From an uncultured Acetatifactor sp. (lineage in GTDB: Bacteria > Bacillota > Clostridia > Lachnospirales > Lachnospiraceae), in NCBI GenBank assembly GCA_910578215.1, contig CAJTPH010000046.1, positions 1 to 22,620 on the forward strand: a stretch of DNA of 22,620 nucleotides, read 5' to 3'. A program made the position numbers and the translations under genes. Positions 13,950 through 21,780 of this stretch are shown here, in pieces (the first letter of the stretch is position 1; every line of letters starts with the position of its first letter). The notes below the pieces were generated by a model that worked only from the letters and a program-made list of their open reading frames with translations, searched no databases and was not told where the DNA came from.

Positions 13950-14339
13950 TCATCTGCAGTTTTTCCCACATCCATGTCCGCCGCAGGAATGCCCTTCCTC
14001 ATGGTCGTGATGGTCACAGTGTACATTAGGGTCATAGCCAAGGGTCCCTGCCAGAAGCGCCTGCACCGCCTCGTCCGCATTGCCGGAGACCCCGCCGTAA
14101 AGCCGGATTCCCGCTTCCGCCAGCGCCGCCTTCGCTCCGCCGCCGATGCCGCCGCAGATCAGCGTATCCACCTGTCCCGAGAGCAAAAAGCCCGCCAGCG
14201 CTCCATGCCCCTGTCCGTTTGTGCCAACCACCTGCGCGCCTGTTACCTTCCCGTCCGCAATGTCATACACCTTAAAATACTGTGTGTGCCCAAAATGCTG
14301 AAAAATCATACCGTCCTCATAGGTTACCGCCACTTTCAT
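13950..14339 (-). CDS. NifX/NifB-like metal-cluster binding protein with His/Cys-rich tail
   Basis: 129 aa of the dinitrogenase iron-molybdenum cofactor biosynthesis family (PF02579 type): MKVAVTYEDGMIFQHFGHTQYFKVYDI at the start, with the conserved QHFGHTQYF, then VDTLICGGIGGGAKAALAEAGIRLYGG. Such small proteins bind Fe-S or other metal clusters; nitrogen fixation is not implied, and no nif genes are present. The last ~25 residues are a metal-binding tail with seven His and five Cys (CDHHDHEEGH, CGGHGCGKNC). The start has AGGAG about 7 nt upstream. It is divergent from a DtxR-family regulator, which suggests metal-dependent control. Confidence 0.88.
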   Translation of the reverse strand: MKVAVTYEDGMIFQHFGHTQYFKVYDIADGKVTGAQVVGTNGQGHGALAGFLLSGQVDTLICGGIGGGAKAALAEAGIRLYGGVSGNADEAVQALLAGTLGYDPNVHCDHHDHEEGHSCGGHGCGKNCR

Positions 14340-14466
14340 CTGAATTCTCCTCGCCTTTTTATATTTTCTTTCCAGCAGTAGCCATAAGCTTCACGGCTCC
14401 GCCGCCCCAAGCAGAATTATCCGAGAATAAAAAATGCTTATTATTCTCTGCTCCGGCTTAACGGGA
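14340..14466 (-). promoter_or_regulatory. Structured 5' leader of the NifX-like gene
   Basis: The promoter at 14467-14495 places transcription start near 14460, leaving about 120 nt before the ATG. The leader contains an 8-bp hairpin GAGAATAA/TTATTCTC (14423-14430/14441-14448) and an overlapping outer pairing AGCAGA/TCTGCT (14410-14415/14447-14452). The two pairings share bases, so they partly compete. No known riboswitch is recognised and no reading frame is supported. Confidence 0.35.
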
Positions 14467-14495
14467 ATTATAATAAAACATAATATGCTTGTCAA
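14467..14495 (-). promoter_or_regulatory. Perfect sigma-A promoter for the NifX-like gene
   Basis: On the minus strand: TTGACA (14490-14495), exactly 17 nt, TATAAT (14467-14472). All 12 hexamer bases match consensus, so strong expression is expected unless repressed. Confidence 0.9.
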
Positions 14496-14500
14496 GCCTT

Positions 14501-14632
14501 TAGCATGTACTCGGATTTCAGATAAAAAACAAAAGGGCGCAGAGAATCCGTCGAAAATTTTGAAAAGGGCAGCTATTGAGAAACTCACATGAATAAAGGT
14601 TTTCTTATAGATTTATATGGATGTACATGCTA
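14501..14632. repeat. 10-bp inverted repeat pair between the divergent promoters
   Basis: TAGCATGTAC (14501-14510) and GTACATGCTA (14623-14632) are exact inverted copies. One lies just upstream of the -35 of the NifX-like promoter; the other overlaps the -10 of the DtxR-type regulator's promoter. This symmetric placement suits paired operators for one regulator. Between them (14511-14622) I see no gene. Confidence 0.45.
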
Positions 14633-14636
14633 TAAT
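14608..14636 (+). promoter_or_regulatory. Extended -10 promoter of the DtxR-family gene
   Basis: TGCTATAAT (14628-14636) is a perfect TATAAT with the TG of an extended -10; the -35 (14608-14613) is poor. Transcription would start near 14643, leaving about 107 nt of leader before the ATG at 14750. Confidence 0.6.
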
Positions 14637-14749
14637 TAATACAGAAAATTCCACCTGAATTTACAAAAAAAAGGCTCTTTACCGTTCCCATGTAAACGAC
14701 CGGCAAAGCAGCCCTGCAGTCATCTCAAATCAGCTTTGGAGGTTGTAAA

Positions 14750-15109
14750 ATGACCGTAAACGAGTCCGCCGAAAATTATTTGGAGACAATCCTGATACTC
14801 AGCAGAAGACTTCCCGTGGTCCGCTCCGTAGACGTGGCAAACGAGCTGGGATTTAAGAAGTCAAGCGTAAGTGTAGCGATGAAGCATCTGCGCGAAAAAG
14901 AACATGTTGTCGTGGACAGCTCCGGCTTTATCACCCTCACTCCCTCCGGGAAGCAGATCGCCGAGATGATCTACGAACGCCATGAGCTGCTCTCCTCCTG
15001 GCTCATGCGTCTTGGCGTTTCAAAAAGCACCGCCCTGGAGGATGCCTGCAAGATGGAGCATGTCATCAGCAAGGAGAGCTTTGAGGCAATTAAAAAGGCT
15101 ATTCGGTAA
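14750..15109 (+). CDS. DtxR/MntR-family metal-dependent transcriptional regulator (short form)
   Basis: 119 aa with GGAGG 7 nt before ATG. The N-terminal winged helix reads NESAENYLETILILSRR, then VRSVDVANELGFKKSSVSVAMKHLREKEHV (recognition helix SSVSVAMKHL), followed by a wing FITLTPSGKQIAEMIYERHELL. The dimerisation helices follow: LGVSKSTALEDACKMEHVISKESFEAI, with metal-ligand candidates Cys, Glu and His in CKMEHVIS. It lacks the C-terminal SH3-like domain of DtxR, as do short MntR-type members. It is divergent from the NifX-like gene. The last 11 bases overlap the end of nrdG on the other strand. Fe versus Mn as cofactor cannot be decided. Confidence 0.9.
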   Translation: MTVNESAENYLETILILSRRLPVVRSVDVANELGFKKSSVSVAMKHLREKEHVVVDSSGFITLTPSGKQIAEMIYERHELLSSWLMRLGVSKSTALEDACKMEHVISKESFEAIKKAIR

Positions 15110-15638
15110 CTGATGGTTGTAGCTCCAGACAAACTGCCCTTCCCGTCTGCCTGGACCGCCTTACATCGATGAGTCTCTGGTTTTCCGAGCCTCGAAAGGC
15201 AAGATTCAGATTCTTCCTTTCCTCCACAAATTCCCCGTCCACAAGCACATCTATCAGCTCCAAAAGCCGGGGCACCGTTTCGGGATATTCCGCCTCCCAG
15301 CGCAGAATATCCTTCTCGTAATCATAGCCGGTATAGCACCAGATACTCTTTTCAGGGTAACATGCACGCACCCTTTCCAGAAGCTCCAGCACCGTCCCTC
15401 TGTTTTGGGAATCCATGGGCTCTCCGCCAAGCACGCTCAAGCCCCTGATGTAATCCGGCGCAAGAGCCTCCAGTATCTCCTCCGTGGTCTCCCGGGTGTA
15501 TTCCCGCCCATACCGGAAATCCCACGCTTCCCTGTTAAAGCAGCCCTTACAGCCATGGGTACAGCCGCTGACAAACAGAGATACCCGTATACCCGGACCG
15601 TTGGCTACGTCCGTTTTTTTTATTGCAGCATAGTACAC
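15099..15638 (-). CDS. nrdG: Anaerobic ribonucleotide reductase activating protein (radical SAM)
   Basis: 179 aa from the GTG at 15638 (VYYAAIKKTDVANGPG), with GGAGG 7 nt upstream; the longer frame to 15791 runs back into nrdD and adds a low-complexity tail not found in the family. The radical SAM cluster motif CTHGCKGC (CxxxCxxC) follows VSLFVSG. Other marks: FNREAWDF, GLSVLGGEPM (SAM-binding GGEP), and IWCYTGYDYE near the middle. NrdG uses S-adenosylmethionine to make the glycyl radical on NrdD under anaerobic conditions. It lies 88 nt after nrdD, the usual order. Its 3' end overlaps the convergent regulator gene by 11 nt. Confidence 0.95.
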   Translation of the reverse strand: MYYAAIKKTDVANGPGIRVSLFVSGCTHGCKGCFNREAWDFRYGREYTRETTEEILEALAPDYIRGLSVLGGEPMDSQNRGTVLELLERVRACYPEKSIWCYTGYDYEKDILRWEAEYPETVPRLLELIDVLVDGEFVEERKNLNLAFRGSENQRLIDVRRSRQTGRAVCLELQPSVTE

Positions 15639-15726
15639 TGTTTTTCCTCCGGTTTCATCCTTATTCCGCCCCTGTAATTCGGGGCTCCCTGGCTGTTTTG
15701 GGCCTCCCGGCTGCCTGCCTCCGAGC

Positions 15727-17853
15727 CTACAAATGCAGCACTCTGGCCTTGATCTCCTTGGTTTTACCCGCGTTCCAGAAATTTTCCCCAAGATAGCCGC
15801 AGGTACGTCTGGTCACATTCATCTTGGCATGATCCTTATTATGGCACTGGGGGCACTCCCACTCGTTGTCCTCATTGATAAGGATCTCCCCGTCATAGCC
15901 GCAGATATGGCAATAATCGGACTTGGTGTTAAACTCGCCGTACTGGATATTGTCATAAATAAAACGGATCACCTCCTCAATTGCCTCCAGGTTATTTCTC
16001 AGGTTGGGAATCTCCACATAGGAGATGGCCCCGCCCAGGGATTTGTTCTGGAACTCGCTCTCAAAGGTAAACTTGGCAAAGGCGTTGATGGGCTCGCGCA
16101 CATCCACATGGTAAGAGTTTGTGTAATAGCCCTTGTCCGTCACATTGGGAATATCCCCGTATTTTTCCTTGTCTATTCTTGCAAATCTGTAGCAGAGAGT
16201 CTCCGCAGGCGTGCCGTAAAGCGAAAAGCCGATTCCCGTCTCCTCCCGCCAGCGCGCCGCCGTATTCTTTAAATGATCCATGACCTGAAGGGCAAATTCC
16301 TTTCCGCGGGTCTGCGTATGGCTGCAGCCCTTCATAAGATAGGTCAGCTCGTAAAGCCCTATATATCCCAGAGATATGGTGGAATAGCCGTCCATCAGCA
16401 GCCTGTCTATGGTTTCTCCCTTCTTCAGCCTCGCGATGGCGCCGTACTGCCAATGGATAGGGCTGACATCGGAAACTACCCCCATAAGCGCCTTATGCCT
16501 GCACATCAAAGCCTCATAGCACAGTCCCAGGCGCTCGTCCAGAAGCCTCCAGAAAGCCTCCTCATCCCCTTTTGCGATAATGCCGATCTGGGGAAGGTTC
16601 AGGCTCACAACACCCTGGTTAAACCGTCCCTCCCATTTATAGGTCCCGTTCTCGTCCTTCCACGGGGACAGAAAGGAACGGCAGCCCATGCAGGAAAACA
16701 CATTTCCCTCATAATTCTCCCGCATTTTCCTGGCGGAGATATAGTCCGGGTACATTCTTTTTGCCGAACACTTTGCGGCAAGCCGGGTCAGATAATCATA
16801 GCTTCCGCCCTTTAGACAGTTATTTTCATCCAGCACATACACAAGCTTGGGGAACGCCGGAGTGACAAAGACCCCCTTCTCGTTTTTTGTCCCCTTCAGG
16901 CGCTGACGCAGTATCTCCTCAATAATCTGCGCCGTCTCCTCCACATACTCGTCCTCCTGGTCCACATGCAGAAATAAGGTGACAAAGGGCGACTGTCCGT
17001 TGGTGGTCATCAGCGTGTTGATCTGGTACTGAATGGTCTGGACGCCGGACTTCAGTTCGTCCCTCAGGCGCATTCTCACAATCTTGTCCTTTGCCATCCT
17101 GTCCAGCGTTTCCCCGAATTCGTCCTCAAGCTGCTTCTCAAACTTCATTTTACTTCTGCGCAGGTACTTTCCGAGATGCTTGATATTCACAGACTGGCCG
17201 CCGTACTGATTGCTGGCCACGGCAGCAATGATCTGTGTTGTGACCGTACATGCAACCTGAAAGCTTTTGGGAGACTCTATGAGCTTGCCGTTTATGGACG
17301 TGCCGTTATCCAGCATGTCCTTAATATCGATAAGGCAGCAGTTAAAAATAGGCTGGATAAAATAATCCGCGTCATGAAAGTGCAGCACACCGTTGTCATG
17401 CGCCATGGCAATATGCTCCGGAAGCAGCATGCGCCTTGTGACGTCGCGGGACACCTCCCCGGCGATATAATCCCTCTGGGTGGAGGCAAGCCTGGTATTT
17501 TTGTTGGAATTTTCCTCGGCAAGCTCCTTATTCTCATTGCGTATCAGCTTCAATATGGATTCGTCAGTGGTGTTGGACTTGCGCAGCAGGCTTCTCTGAT
17601 AGCGGTATACAATATATTTCTTTGCCAGCACATACTTATTTTTCTCCATAAGGCACTGCTCAATGACATCCTGGACATGCTCCACCGTCTGCAGCTCCTT
17701 ATGCTCATTCTTCACTGCCTCCAGAATTTCGGCAATCAGCGTCTCGTCCGCCCTGTCGCCTTCCTCCACCTCGTTGTTGGCCTTGCGGATCGCGTCTACG
17801 ATCTTGCTCTCCTCATAAGGCACCACACGCCCGTCACGCTTCTGAATCTTCAT
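15727..17853 (-). CDS. nrdD: Anaerobic ribonucleoside-triphosphate reductase
   Basis: 708 aa, full length. The N-terminal ATP-cone (1-90, MKIQKRDGRVVPYEESKIVDAI) provides allosteric control of activity. The catalytic barrel contains FHDADYFIQPIFNCCLIDI, and YGGQSVNIKHLGKYLRRS at the substrate/dimer region. A C-terminal zinc site is formed by CHICGYDG and CPQCHNKDH. The glycyl radical loop is RRTCGYLGENFWNAGKTKEI, ending KARVLHL. It reduces ribonucleotides to deoxyribonucleotides without oxygen, for DNA synthesis. ATG 17853 has GGAG 8 nt upstream. The operon promoter (18085-18113) with NrdR-like boxes lies about 230 nt upstream. Confidence 0.97.
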   Translation of the reverse strand: MKIQKRDGRVVPYEESKIVDAIRKANNEVEEGDRADETLIAEILEAVKNEHKELQTVEHVQDVIEQCLMEKNKYVLAKKYIVYRYQRSLLRKSNTTDESILKLIRNENKELAEENSNKNTRLASTQRDYIAGEVSRDVTRRMLLPEHIAMAHDNGVLHFHDADYFIQPIFNCCLIDIKDMLDNGTSINGKLIESPKSFQVACTVTTQIIAAVASNQYGGQSVNIKHLGKYLRRSKMKFEKQLEDEFGETLDRMAKDKIVRMRLRDELKSGVQTIQYQINTLMTTNGQSPFVTLFLHVDQEDEYVEETAQIIEEILRQRLKGTKNEKGVFVTPAFPKLVYVLDENNCLKGGSYDYLTRLAAKCSAKRMYPDYISARKMRENYEGNVFSCMGCRSFLSPWKDENGTYKWEGRFNQGVVSLNLPQIGIIAKGDEEAFWRLLDERLGLCYEALMCRHKALMGVVSDVSPIHWQYGAIARLKKGETIDRLLMDGYSTISLGYIGLYELTYLMKGCSHTQTRGKEFALQVMDHLKNTAARWREETGIGFSLYGTPAETLCYRFARIDKEKYGDIPNVTDKGYYTNSYHVDVREPINAFAKFTFESEFQNKSLGGAISYVEIPNLRNNLEAIEEVIRFIYDNIQYGEFNTKSDYCHICGYDGEILINEDNEWECPQCHNKDHAKMNVTRRTCGYLGENFWNAGKTKEIKARVLHL

Positions 17854-18032
17854 TGCATCTTCTCCATTCCGTTTTTATTATCCGATTTCTACCGGTTTTT
17901 ATGCCCCATACCCGCTTACCCGGAAACAAAAGCAGCCGTTATAAGCTCTTTCAACATGTACCTTCACAGGCAGGCTTTACCCGCCGGGGTCATACTACAA
18001 AAACCGTACTGCAAGGATATTGCAAATACGGT
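17854..18032 (-). other. nrdD leader region, no gene seen
   Basis: From the predicted start near 18078 to the nrdD ATG is about 225 nt without a supported gene. It contains AACCGTA (18002-18008) and TACGGTT (18027-18033), inverted 7-bp arms that could form a hairpin in the leader RNA. Confidence 0.35.
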
Positions 18033-18080
18033 TTCCCATATCTTGTGTACCAAATTTTAATTCGCATCAACATCTTGTAT
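18033..18080 (-). promoter_or_regulatory. Two NrdR-like boxes, 32 bp apart
   Basis: On the minus strand ATACAAGATGTTGATG (18065-18080) and ACACAAGATATGGGAA (18033-18048) match the NrdR consensus acaCwAtATaTwGtgt at about 10 and 11 of 16 positions. Their starts are exactly 32 bp apart, close to three helical turns, the usual phasing for NrdR box pairs. They begin immediately downstream of the -10 element, where a repressor would block initiation. Confidence 0.65.
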
Positions 18081-18084
18081 TTTA

Positions 18085-18113
18085 ATTATAACGGAAGGAA
18101 AAAGAAAATGCAA
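18085..18113 (-). promoter_or_regulatory. Promoter of the nrdDG operon
   Basis: On the minus strand TTGCAT (18108-18113), 17 nt, TATAAT (18085-18090). The -10 is perfect and the -35 is half consensus. Start is predicted near 18078, inside the first NrdR-like box. Confidence 0.65.
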
Positions 18114-18128
18114 TAGGAAAAATGTACA

Positions 18129-18521
18129 TCAGCTTTTCCGAATAAACTCCGCCCCGCATTTCCTGCAGCCTACGGCAATCCTCCCCTTGCCTCTGGGCAC
18201 TCTGATCTTCTGTCCGCATTCAGGGCATTTATAAATACGGTATTCCTTCAGCTCCGAAAGCGCTTTTTTCTTTTTAAGAAAAAAACTCCTGACCTTCATT
18301 TCCCCCTTCAGATACCGCTGGTTTTCTGCGGAACGCTTGTGGACGTTCCTGGAAAAAATGCGGAAATAGCTGTATCCCATAAGGACGGTGGCCGCCGCAT
18401 AAAAAATTCCCATGCCCGACATCGACAAAATCAGGAATATGAACGCACAGGCCAGCAAAAACCGGTTAAAGCGGTCAATGCCATACCTTCCCCACATAAA
18501 GCGCTGTAGTTTGTTCTTCAT
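18129..18521 (-). CDS. Zinc-ribbon membrane protein, function unknown
   Basis: 130 aa from the ATG at 18521 (MKNKLQRFMWGRYGIDRFNRF), with GGAGG 6 nt upstream; a longer frame lacks a ribosome binding site. A double membrane helix (about 23-55, LLACAFIFLILSMSGMGIFYAAATVLMGYSY) is followed by a basic linker (FFLKKKKALSELKEYRIYK) and a C-terminal zinc ribbon with CPECG and CRKCG, the pattern of small 'zinc-ribbon' proteins found widely in Lachnospiraceae. Its role is unknown. It precedes the nrdDG operon on the same strand but has a separate promoter region. No clear terminator follows it. Confidence 0.75.
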   Translation of the reverse strand: MKNKLQRFMWGRYGIDRFNRFLLACAFIFLILSMSGMGIFYAAATVLMGYSYFRIFSRNVHKRSAENQRYLKGEMKVRSFFLKKKKALSELKEYRIYKCPECGQKIRVPRGKGRIAVGCRKCGAEFIRKS

Positions 18522-18787
18522 CTTATCCTCCATGATCCAGGACCCGTCTCCGCGCCGCTGCGCCCTCCCTGAACGTGCCTGCCGTTGCAAGGCTGCACGG
18601 ACCGGAATGACTCAAAAGACAGACGGACCGCGGTCCGTAGCCGGCACAAACGCTGTCCGACATTTATATTGTTTTTTCGACAAATATATTTTAACGGATC
18701 TACGGTAAAATGCAATAAAATAAAACTTAAATTTGTATTAAATTATGTAATACAATTTTTGCCATAAGTCTTCCGGCAACACGAAAA
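18522..18787. other. Intergenic, nothing convincing
   Basis: I see no gene here. On the minus strand TTGCAT, 16 nt, TAAAAT (about 18689-18716) could be the promoter of the zinc-ribbon gene. The part from 18700 to 18770 is very AT-rich. Confidence 0.3.
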
Positions 18788-18811
18788 GGACGCATGAAAC
18801 CCAATGCGTCC
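18785..18811 (-). terminator. Terminator after the nitroreductase gene
   Basis: GGACGCAT (18788-18795) pairs perfectly with ATGCGTCC (18804-18811). On the minus strand the stem is followed by TTTTCGT. It lies about 75 nt past the stop of the nitroreductase gene. Confidence 0.7.
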
Positions 18812-18884
18812 CTTCTGCCGTCATTTCCGCTGTATTGACAATCCGTATCAGCATATCCGAAAAAAGAAAGAGGCAAATGCCAGC

Positions 18885-19463
18885 CTACAAATAGCGTACT
18901 ACATCGGACAGCTTTCTCTTTGGAACAACATAGTCCCTCTTTTCATCCAGGTAATACTTAAATTGATCCTTTTCTTCCACATCCACCACATGGCTCTCAT
19001 GGGTGGGATAGCCGAACGCCACTACCGTGTGCAGCACCTGATTTTCCGTAAGCCCGAACATTTCCGCCAGTGCAGCCTTGTTGCAGGCGCCGATCATGCA
19101 GCTTCCCACGCCCCGGTTCCAGGCGGCAAGGGTCATGTTGCTGATGGCCAGCCCTGCGTCGGTATCACAGTTCTGATTGATATCAAGGTTTTCTACCACG
19201 GCGATAAACAGCACCGGATGTTCACCCTCCCTGGGCTGCCCCTGCTCGGGAGGCAGTGCGCCTGCCCACTTGGTATAGACAAACACATCCTCCACCTTCC
19301 CGGCATCCTTCACCACAATATAGCTCAAGGGCTGCTTGTTTGCAGCGCTGGAGGCAAGCCTTGCCGCCTCCAGAATTTCGTCTATGATCTCCTGCGATAT
19401 CTCCTTTTGCTCAAACCTCCTGTAGGTTCTTCTGGTTTTTAACAGATCCATCAAATTATCCAT
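18885..19463 (-). CDS. Nitroreductase family protein
   Basis: 192 aa, about the normal length for the FMN-dependent nitroreductase fold. The N-terminal FMN-binding segment is DLLKTRRTYRRFEQKEIS followed by EILEAARLASSAANKQPLSYIVV. The middle has NCDTDAGLAISNMTLAAWNRGVGSCMIGA, the glycine-rich helix that binds FMN phosphate. The C-terminal part has LHTVVAFGYPTHE, then YYLDEKRDYVVPKRKLSDVV, typical of nitroreductases of gut Clostridia. It reduces quinone, nitro or flavin-type substrates with NAD(P)H; the physiological substrate is unknown. It follows pnp by about 45 nt, with a GC-rich hairpin in between (19481-19498), and ends at a terminator. Confidence 0.9.
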   Translation of the reverse strand: MDNLMDLLKTRRTYRRFEQKEISQEIIDEILEAARLASSAANKQPLSYIVVKDAGKVEDVFVYTKWAGALPPEQGQPREGEHPVLFIAVVENLDINQNCDTDAGLAISNMTLAAWNRGVGSCMIGACNKAALAEMFGLTENQVLHTVVAFGYPTHESHVVDVEEKDQFKYYLDEKRDYVVPKRKLSDVVRYL

Positions 19464-19480
19464 GACACGCTACTCCCATC

Positions 19481-19498
19481 TGCCCGCCCCGGCGGGCA
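19481..19498. other. Perfect GC-rich hairpin between pnp and nitroreductase genes
   Basis: TGCCCGCC (19481-19488) pairs with GGCGGGCA (19491-19498) around a 2-nt centre. There is no T-run on the minus strand, so it is unlikely to be a full terminator. It could slow exonucleases or partly separate pnp from the next gene. Confidence 0.4.
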
Positions 19499-19508
19499 TG
19501 CCGCATTT

Positions 19509-21599
19509 TTACTTTTGAGCCACATCCTTCATGGAGAAGCTGATTCTTCCCATCTTATCCTTTCCAAGGCACACTACGGTCACCACGTCGCCCAGAGTGA
19601 GCACGTCCTCCACCCTGTTGATTCTCTCCTTCGCAATCTTGGAAATGTGTACCATTCCCTCCTTGCCGGGAGCAAACTCCAGAAATGCGCCGAACTCCTT
19701 GATGCTTACTACCTTGCCCTTGAAGATCTGGCCTTCCTGAAACTCGGAGACAATGATCTTAACCATCTCCACCGCCTTGTCCATCATCTCCTTATCGGTT
19801 CCGCATACGGAAACCTGTCCGTCGTCGGTGATGTCGATCTTTACGCCGGTGCGGGCAATAATCTCATTGATGGTCTTGCCTCTCTGTCCCACAACGTCCC
19901 CGATCTTCTCAGGATCGATCTGAATGGAGATAATCTTGGGCGCGTAGGGACCCACCTCCGGTCTGGGCGCGGAGATAGCGGGCTTCATGCAGTTATCCAT
20001 AATAAAGAGCCTGGCCTCACGACATCTTGCGATAGCGCCCTCCACAATCGGTCTGGTCAGCCCGTGGATCTTAATATCCATCTGGATAGCGGTAATGCCC
20101 TCTGTCGTGCCCGTAACCTTGAAATCCATATCGCCAAAGAAGTCCTCAAGCCCCTGGATATCGGTAAGCAGAACAAAATCCTCATCGGTGTCCCCTGTCA
20201 CCAGCCCGCAGGAGATACCTGCCACCATCTTCTTGATGGGAACGCCTGCAGCCATCAGCGACATACAGGAAGCGCAGGTGGATGCCATAGAGGTAGAGCC
20301 GTTGGACTCAAAGGTCTCGGATACCGTGCGGATGGCATAGGGGAATTCCTCCTCGCTGGGAAGCACGGGAATCAATGCCCTCTCGGCAAGGGCTCCATGC
20401 CCGATCTCGCGCCTTCCGGGACCTCTGGAGGGCTTTGTCTCTCCCACAGAGTAAGAGGGGAAATTATAATGGTGCATATATCTCTTGCTCACCTCGTTCT
20501 CGTCCAGCCCGTCAAGCTTCTGCTGCTCGGACAGGGGCGCAAGGGTACAAACATTGCAGATCTGGGTCTGCCCGCGGGTGAACATGGCAGAACCATGCAC
20601 ACGGGGAATAATGTCAATCTCTGCCGCAAGAGGACGGATCTGTGTGATCTCACGGCCGTCAGGACGCTTGTGATCCTTCAGTATCATCTTGCGCACGGTC
20701 TTCTTCTCATACTGATAAACCGCCTCGCCCAGAATTGCAAGCCAATCCTCTTTTTCAGCAAAGGCTTCCTCCAGCCTTGCGGTAATATTGCGGATATTCT
20801 CCTCACGGGTCTGCTTGTCGTCGGTAAATACCGCGGTCTCCATCTCCTCAGGGGAAACGATGCCTCTCATCTCCTCAAACATTTCCTCAGGCACCGCGCA
20901 GCTGGTGTACTCGTGCTTGGACTTGCCCACCTCTGCCACAATTTTATCAATAAAGGCGATAATCGTCTGATTTATCTCATGAGCCTTGTAAATGGCCTCG
21001 ATCATCTTCGCCTCAGGCACCTCGTTGGCGCCTGCCTCAATCATAATTACCTTTTCCTTTGTGGATGCCACGGTAAGGTTTAAATCGCCGTTTTTCCACT
21101 GCTCCTGAGAAGGATTGACAATAAACTCGCCGTCTGTCATTCCTATCTGGGTCATGGCGCAGGGACCGTCAAAGGGAATGTCGGAAATAGCCGTGGCGAT
21201 AGCCGCGCCCAGCATGGCCACCAGCTCGGGGCGGCATTCAGGGTCGACGCTCATCACCATGTTATTCAAGGTCACATCATTCCGGTAATCCTTGGGAAAC
21301 AGAGGGCGCATAGGCCTGTCAATCACACGGCTGGTAAGGATGGCGTTCTCGCTCGCCTTGCCCTCGCGCTTGTTAAAGCCTCCGGGAATCTTCCCGACTG
21401 CATAAAGCTTCTCCTCATATTCCACACTTAAGGGGAAAAAGTCAATGCCCTCCCTGGGCTTCTCGGAAGCGGTTGCGGTACAAAGCACAACCGTATCTCC
21501 ATAGTGCATAAACGCACATCCGTTGGCCTGCTTTCCCACGCGGTTGACGTCAACCTTCAAGGTGCGTCCTGCAAGCTCCAATTCATAGCTCTGGTACAT
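19509..21599 (-). CDS. pnp: Polynucleotide phosphorylase
   Basis: 696 aa from ATG 21599 (MYQSYELELAGRTLKVDV), which has GGAGG 4 nt upstream; the open frame to 21647 is leader. Domains in order: RNase PH 1 (about 10-220; FFPLSVEYEEKLYAVGKIPGGF), a helical linker, RNase PH 2 with SYSVGETKPSRGPGRREIGHG and TVSETFESNGSTSMAS, a KH domain (IDPEKIGDVVGQRGKTINEI), and an S1 domain (FKGKVVSIKEFGAFLEF, EGMVHISKI) at the C-terminus. It degrades RNA 3' to 5' using phosphate and is part of the RNA turnover machinery. It follows rpsO, the conserved bacterial order, with a long leader hairpin likely to be an RNase III-type control site. Confidence 0.97.
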   Translation of the reverse strand: MYQSYELELAGRTLKVDVNRVGKQANGCAFMHYGDTVVLCTATASEKPREGIDFFPLSVEYEEKLYAVGKIPGGFNKREGKASENAILTSRVIDRPMRPLFPKDYRNDVTLNNMVMSVDPECRPELVAMLGAAIATAISDIPFDGPCAMTQIGMTDGEFIVNPSQEQWKNGDLNLTVASTKEKVIMIEAGANEVPEAKMIEAIYKAHEINQTIIAFIDKIVAEVGKSKHEYTSCAVPEEMFEEMRGIVSPEEMETAVFTDDKQTREENIRNITARLEEAFAEKEDWLAILGEAVYQYEKKTVRKMILKDHKRPDGREITQIRPLAAEIDIIPRVHGSAMFTRGQTQICNVCTLAPLSEQQKLDGLDENEVSKRYMHHYNFPSYSVGETKPSRGPGRREIGHGALAERALIPVLPSEEEFPYAIRTVSETFESNGSTSMASTCASCMSLMAAGVPIKKMVAGISCGLVTGDTDEDFVLLTDIQGLEDFFGDMDFKVTGTTEGITAIQMDIKIHGLTRPIVEGAIARCREARLFIMDNCMKPAISAPRPEVGPYAPKIISIQIDPEKIGDVVGQRGKTINEIIARTGVKIDITDDGQVSVCGTDKEMMDKAVEMVKIIVSEFQEGQIFKGKVVSIKEFGAFLEFAPGKEGMVHISKIAKERINRVEDVLTLGDVVTVVCLGKDKMGRISFSMKDVAQK

Positions 21600-21668
21600 A
21601 GATCCTCCAATTCTGCCGCCCTTTTTGCGGCCTGTTATTTTTACCAAGGAGCAGATGCACCGAAACTA

Positions 21669-21724
21669 CTGAAAAAGCCTGTGGCATTTGTTACAAACGG
21701 CGCTTGTCCCACAAGCCTTTTCAG
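21669..21724 (-). promoter_or_regulatory. Long leader hairpin of pnp mRNA
   Basis: 16-bp arms at 21669-21684 and 21709-21724 (CTGAAAAAGCCTGTGG with CCACAAGCCTTTTCAG on the plus strand), fully paired with two wobble pairs. It lies 70-125 nt before the pnp start. In other bacteria a pnp leader hairpin is cut by RNase III and then destabilised by PNPase itself; similar autoregulation is inferred here. Confidence 0.6.
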
Positions 21725-21780
21725 CGGTCTCGGAACAGTATCTGCCCCAAGGTATCCAAAATATTGTTTGACGCATAAAA

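Noticed and set aside
14391..14588. 65-codon minus-strand frame
   Set aside because: It overlaps the perfect NifX-like promoter and leader; no ribosome binding site.
15639..15791. N-terminal extension of nrdG
   Set aside because: It overlaps the nrdD end, is low complexity (Pro/Gly/Arg), and the GTG at 15638 has the ribosome binding site.
17176..18060. 294-codon plus-strand open frame over nrdD start
   Set aside because: It is antisense to nrdD and its leader, with no ribosome binding site and no family resemblance.
19515..21083. Long 522-codon open frame on the plus strand
   Set aside because: It lies fully antisense to pnp; the protein is His/Leu-rich with no domain, an effect of the codon use of pnp on the other strand.
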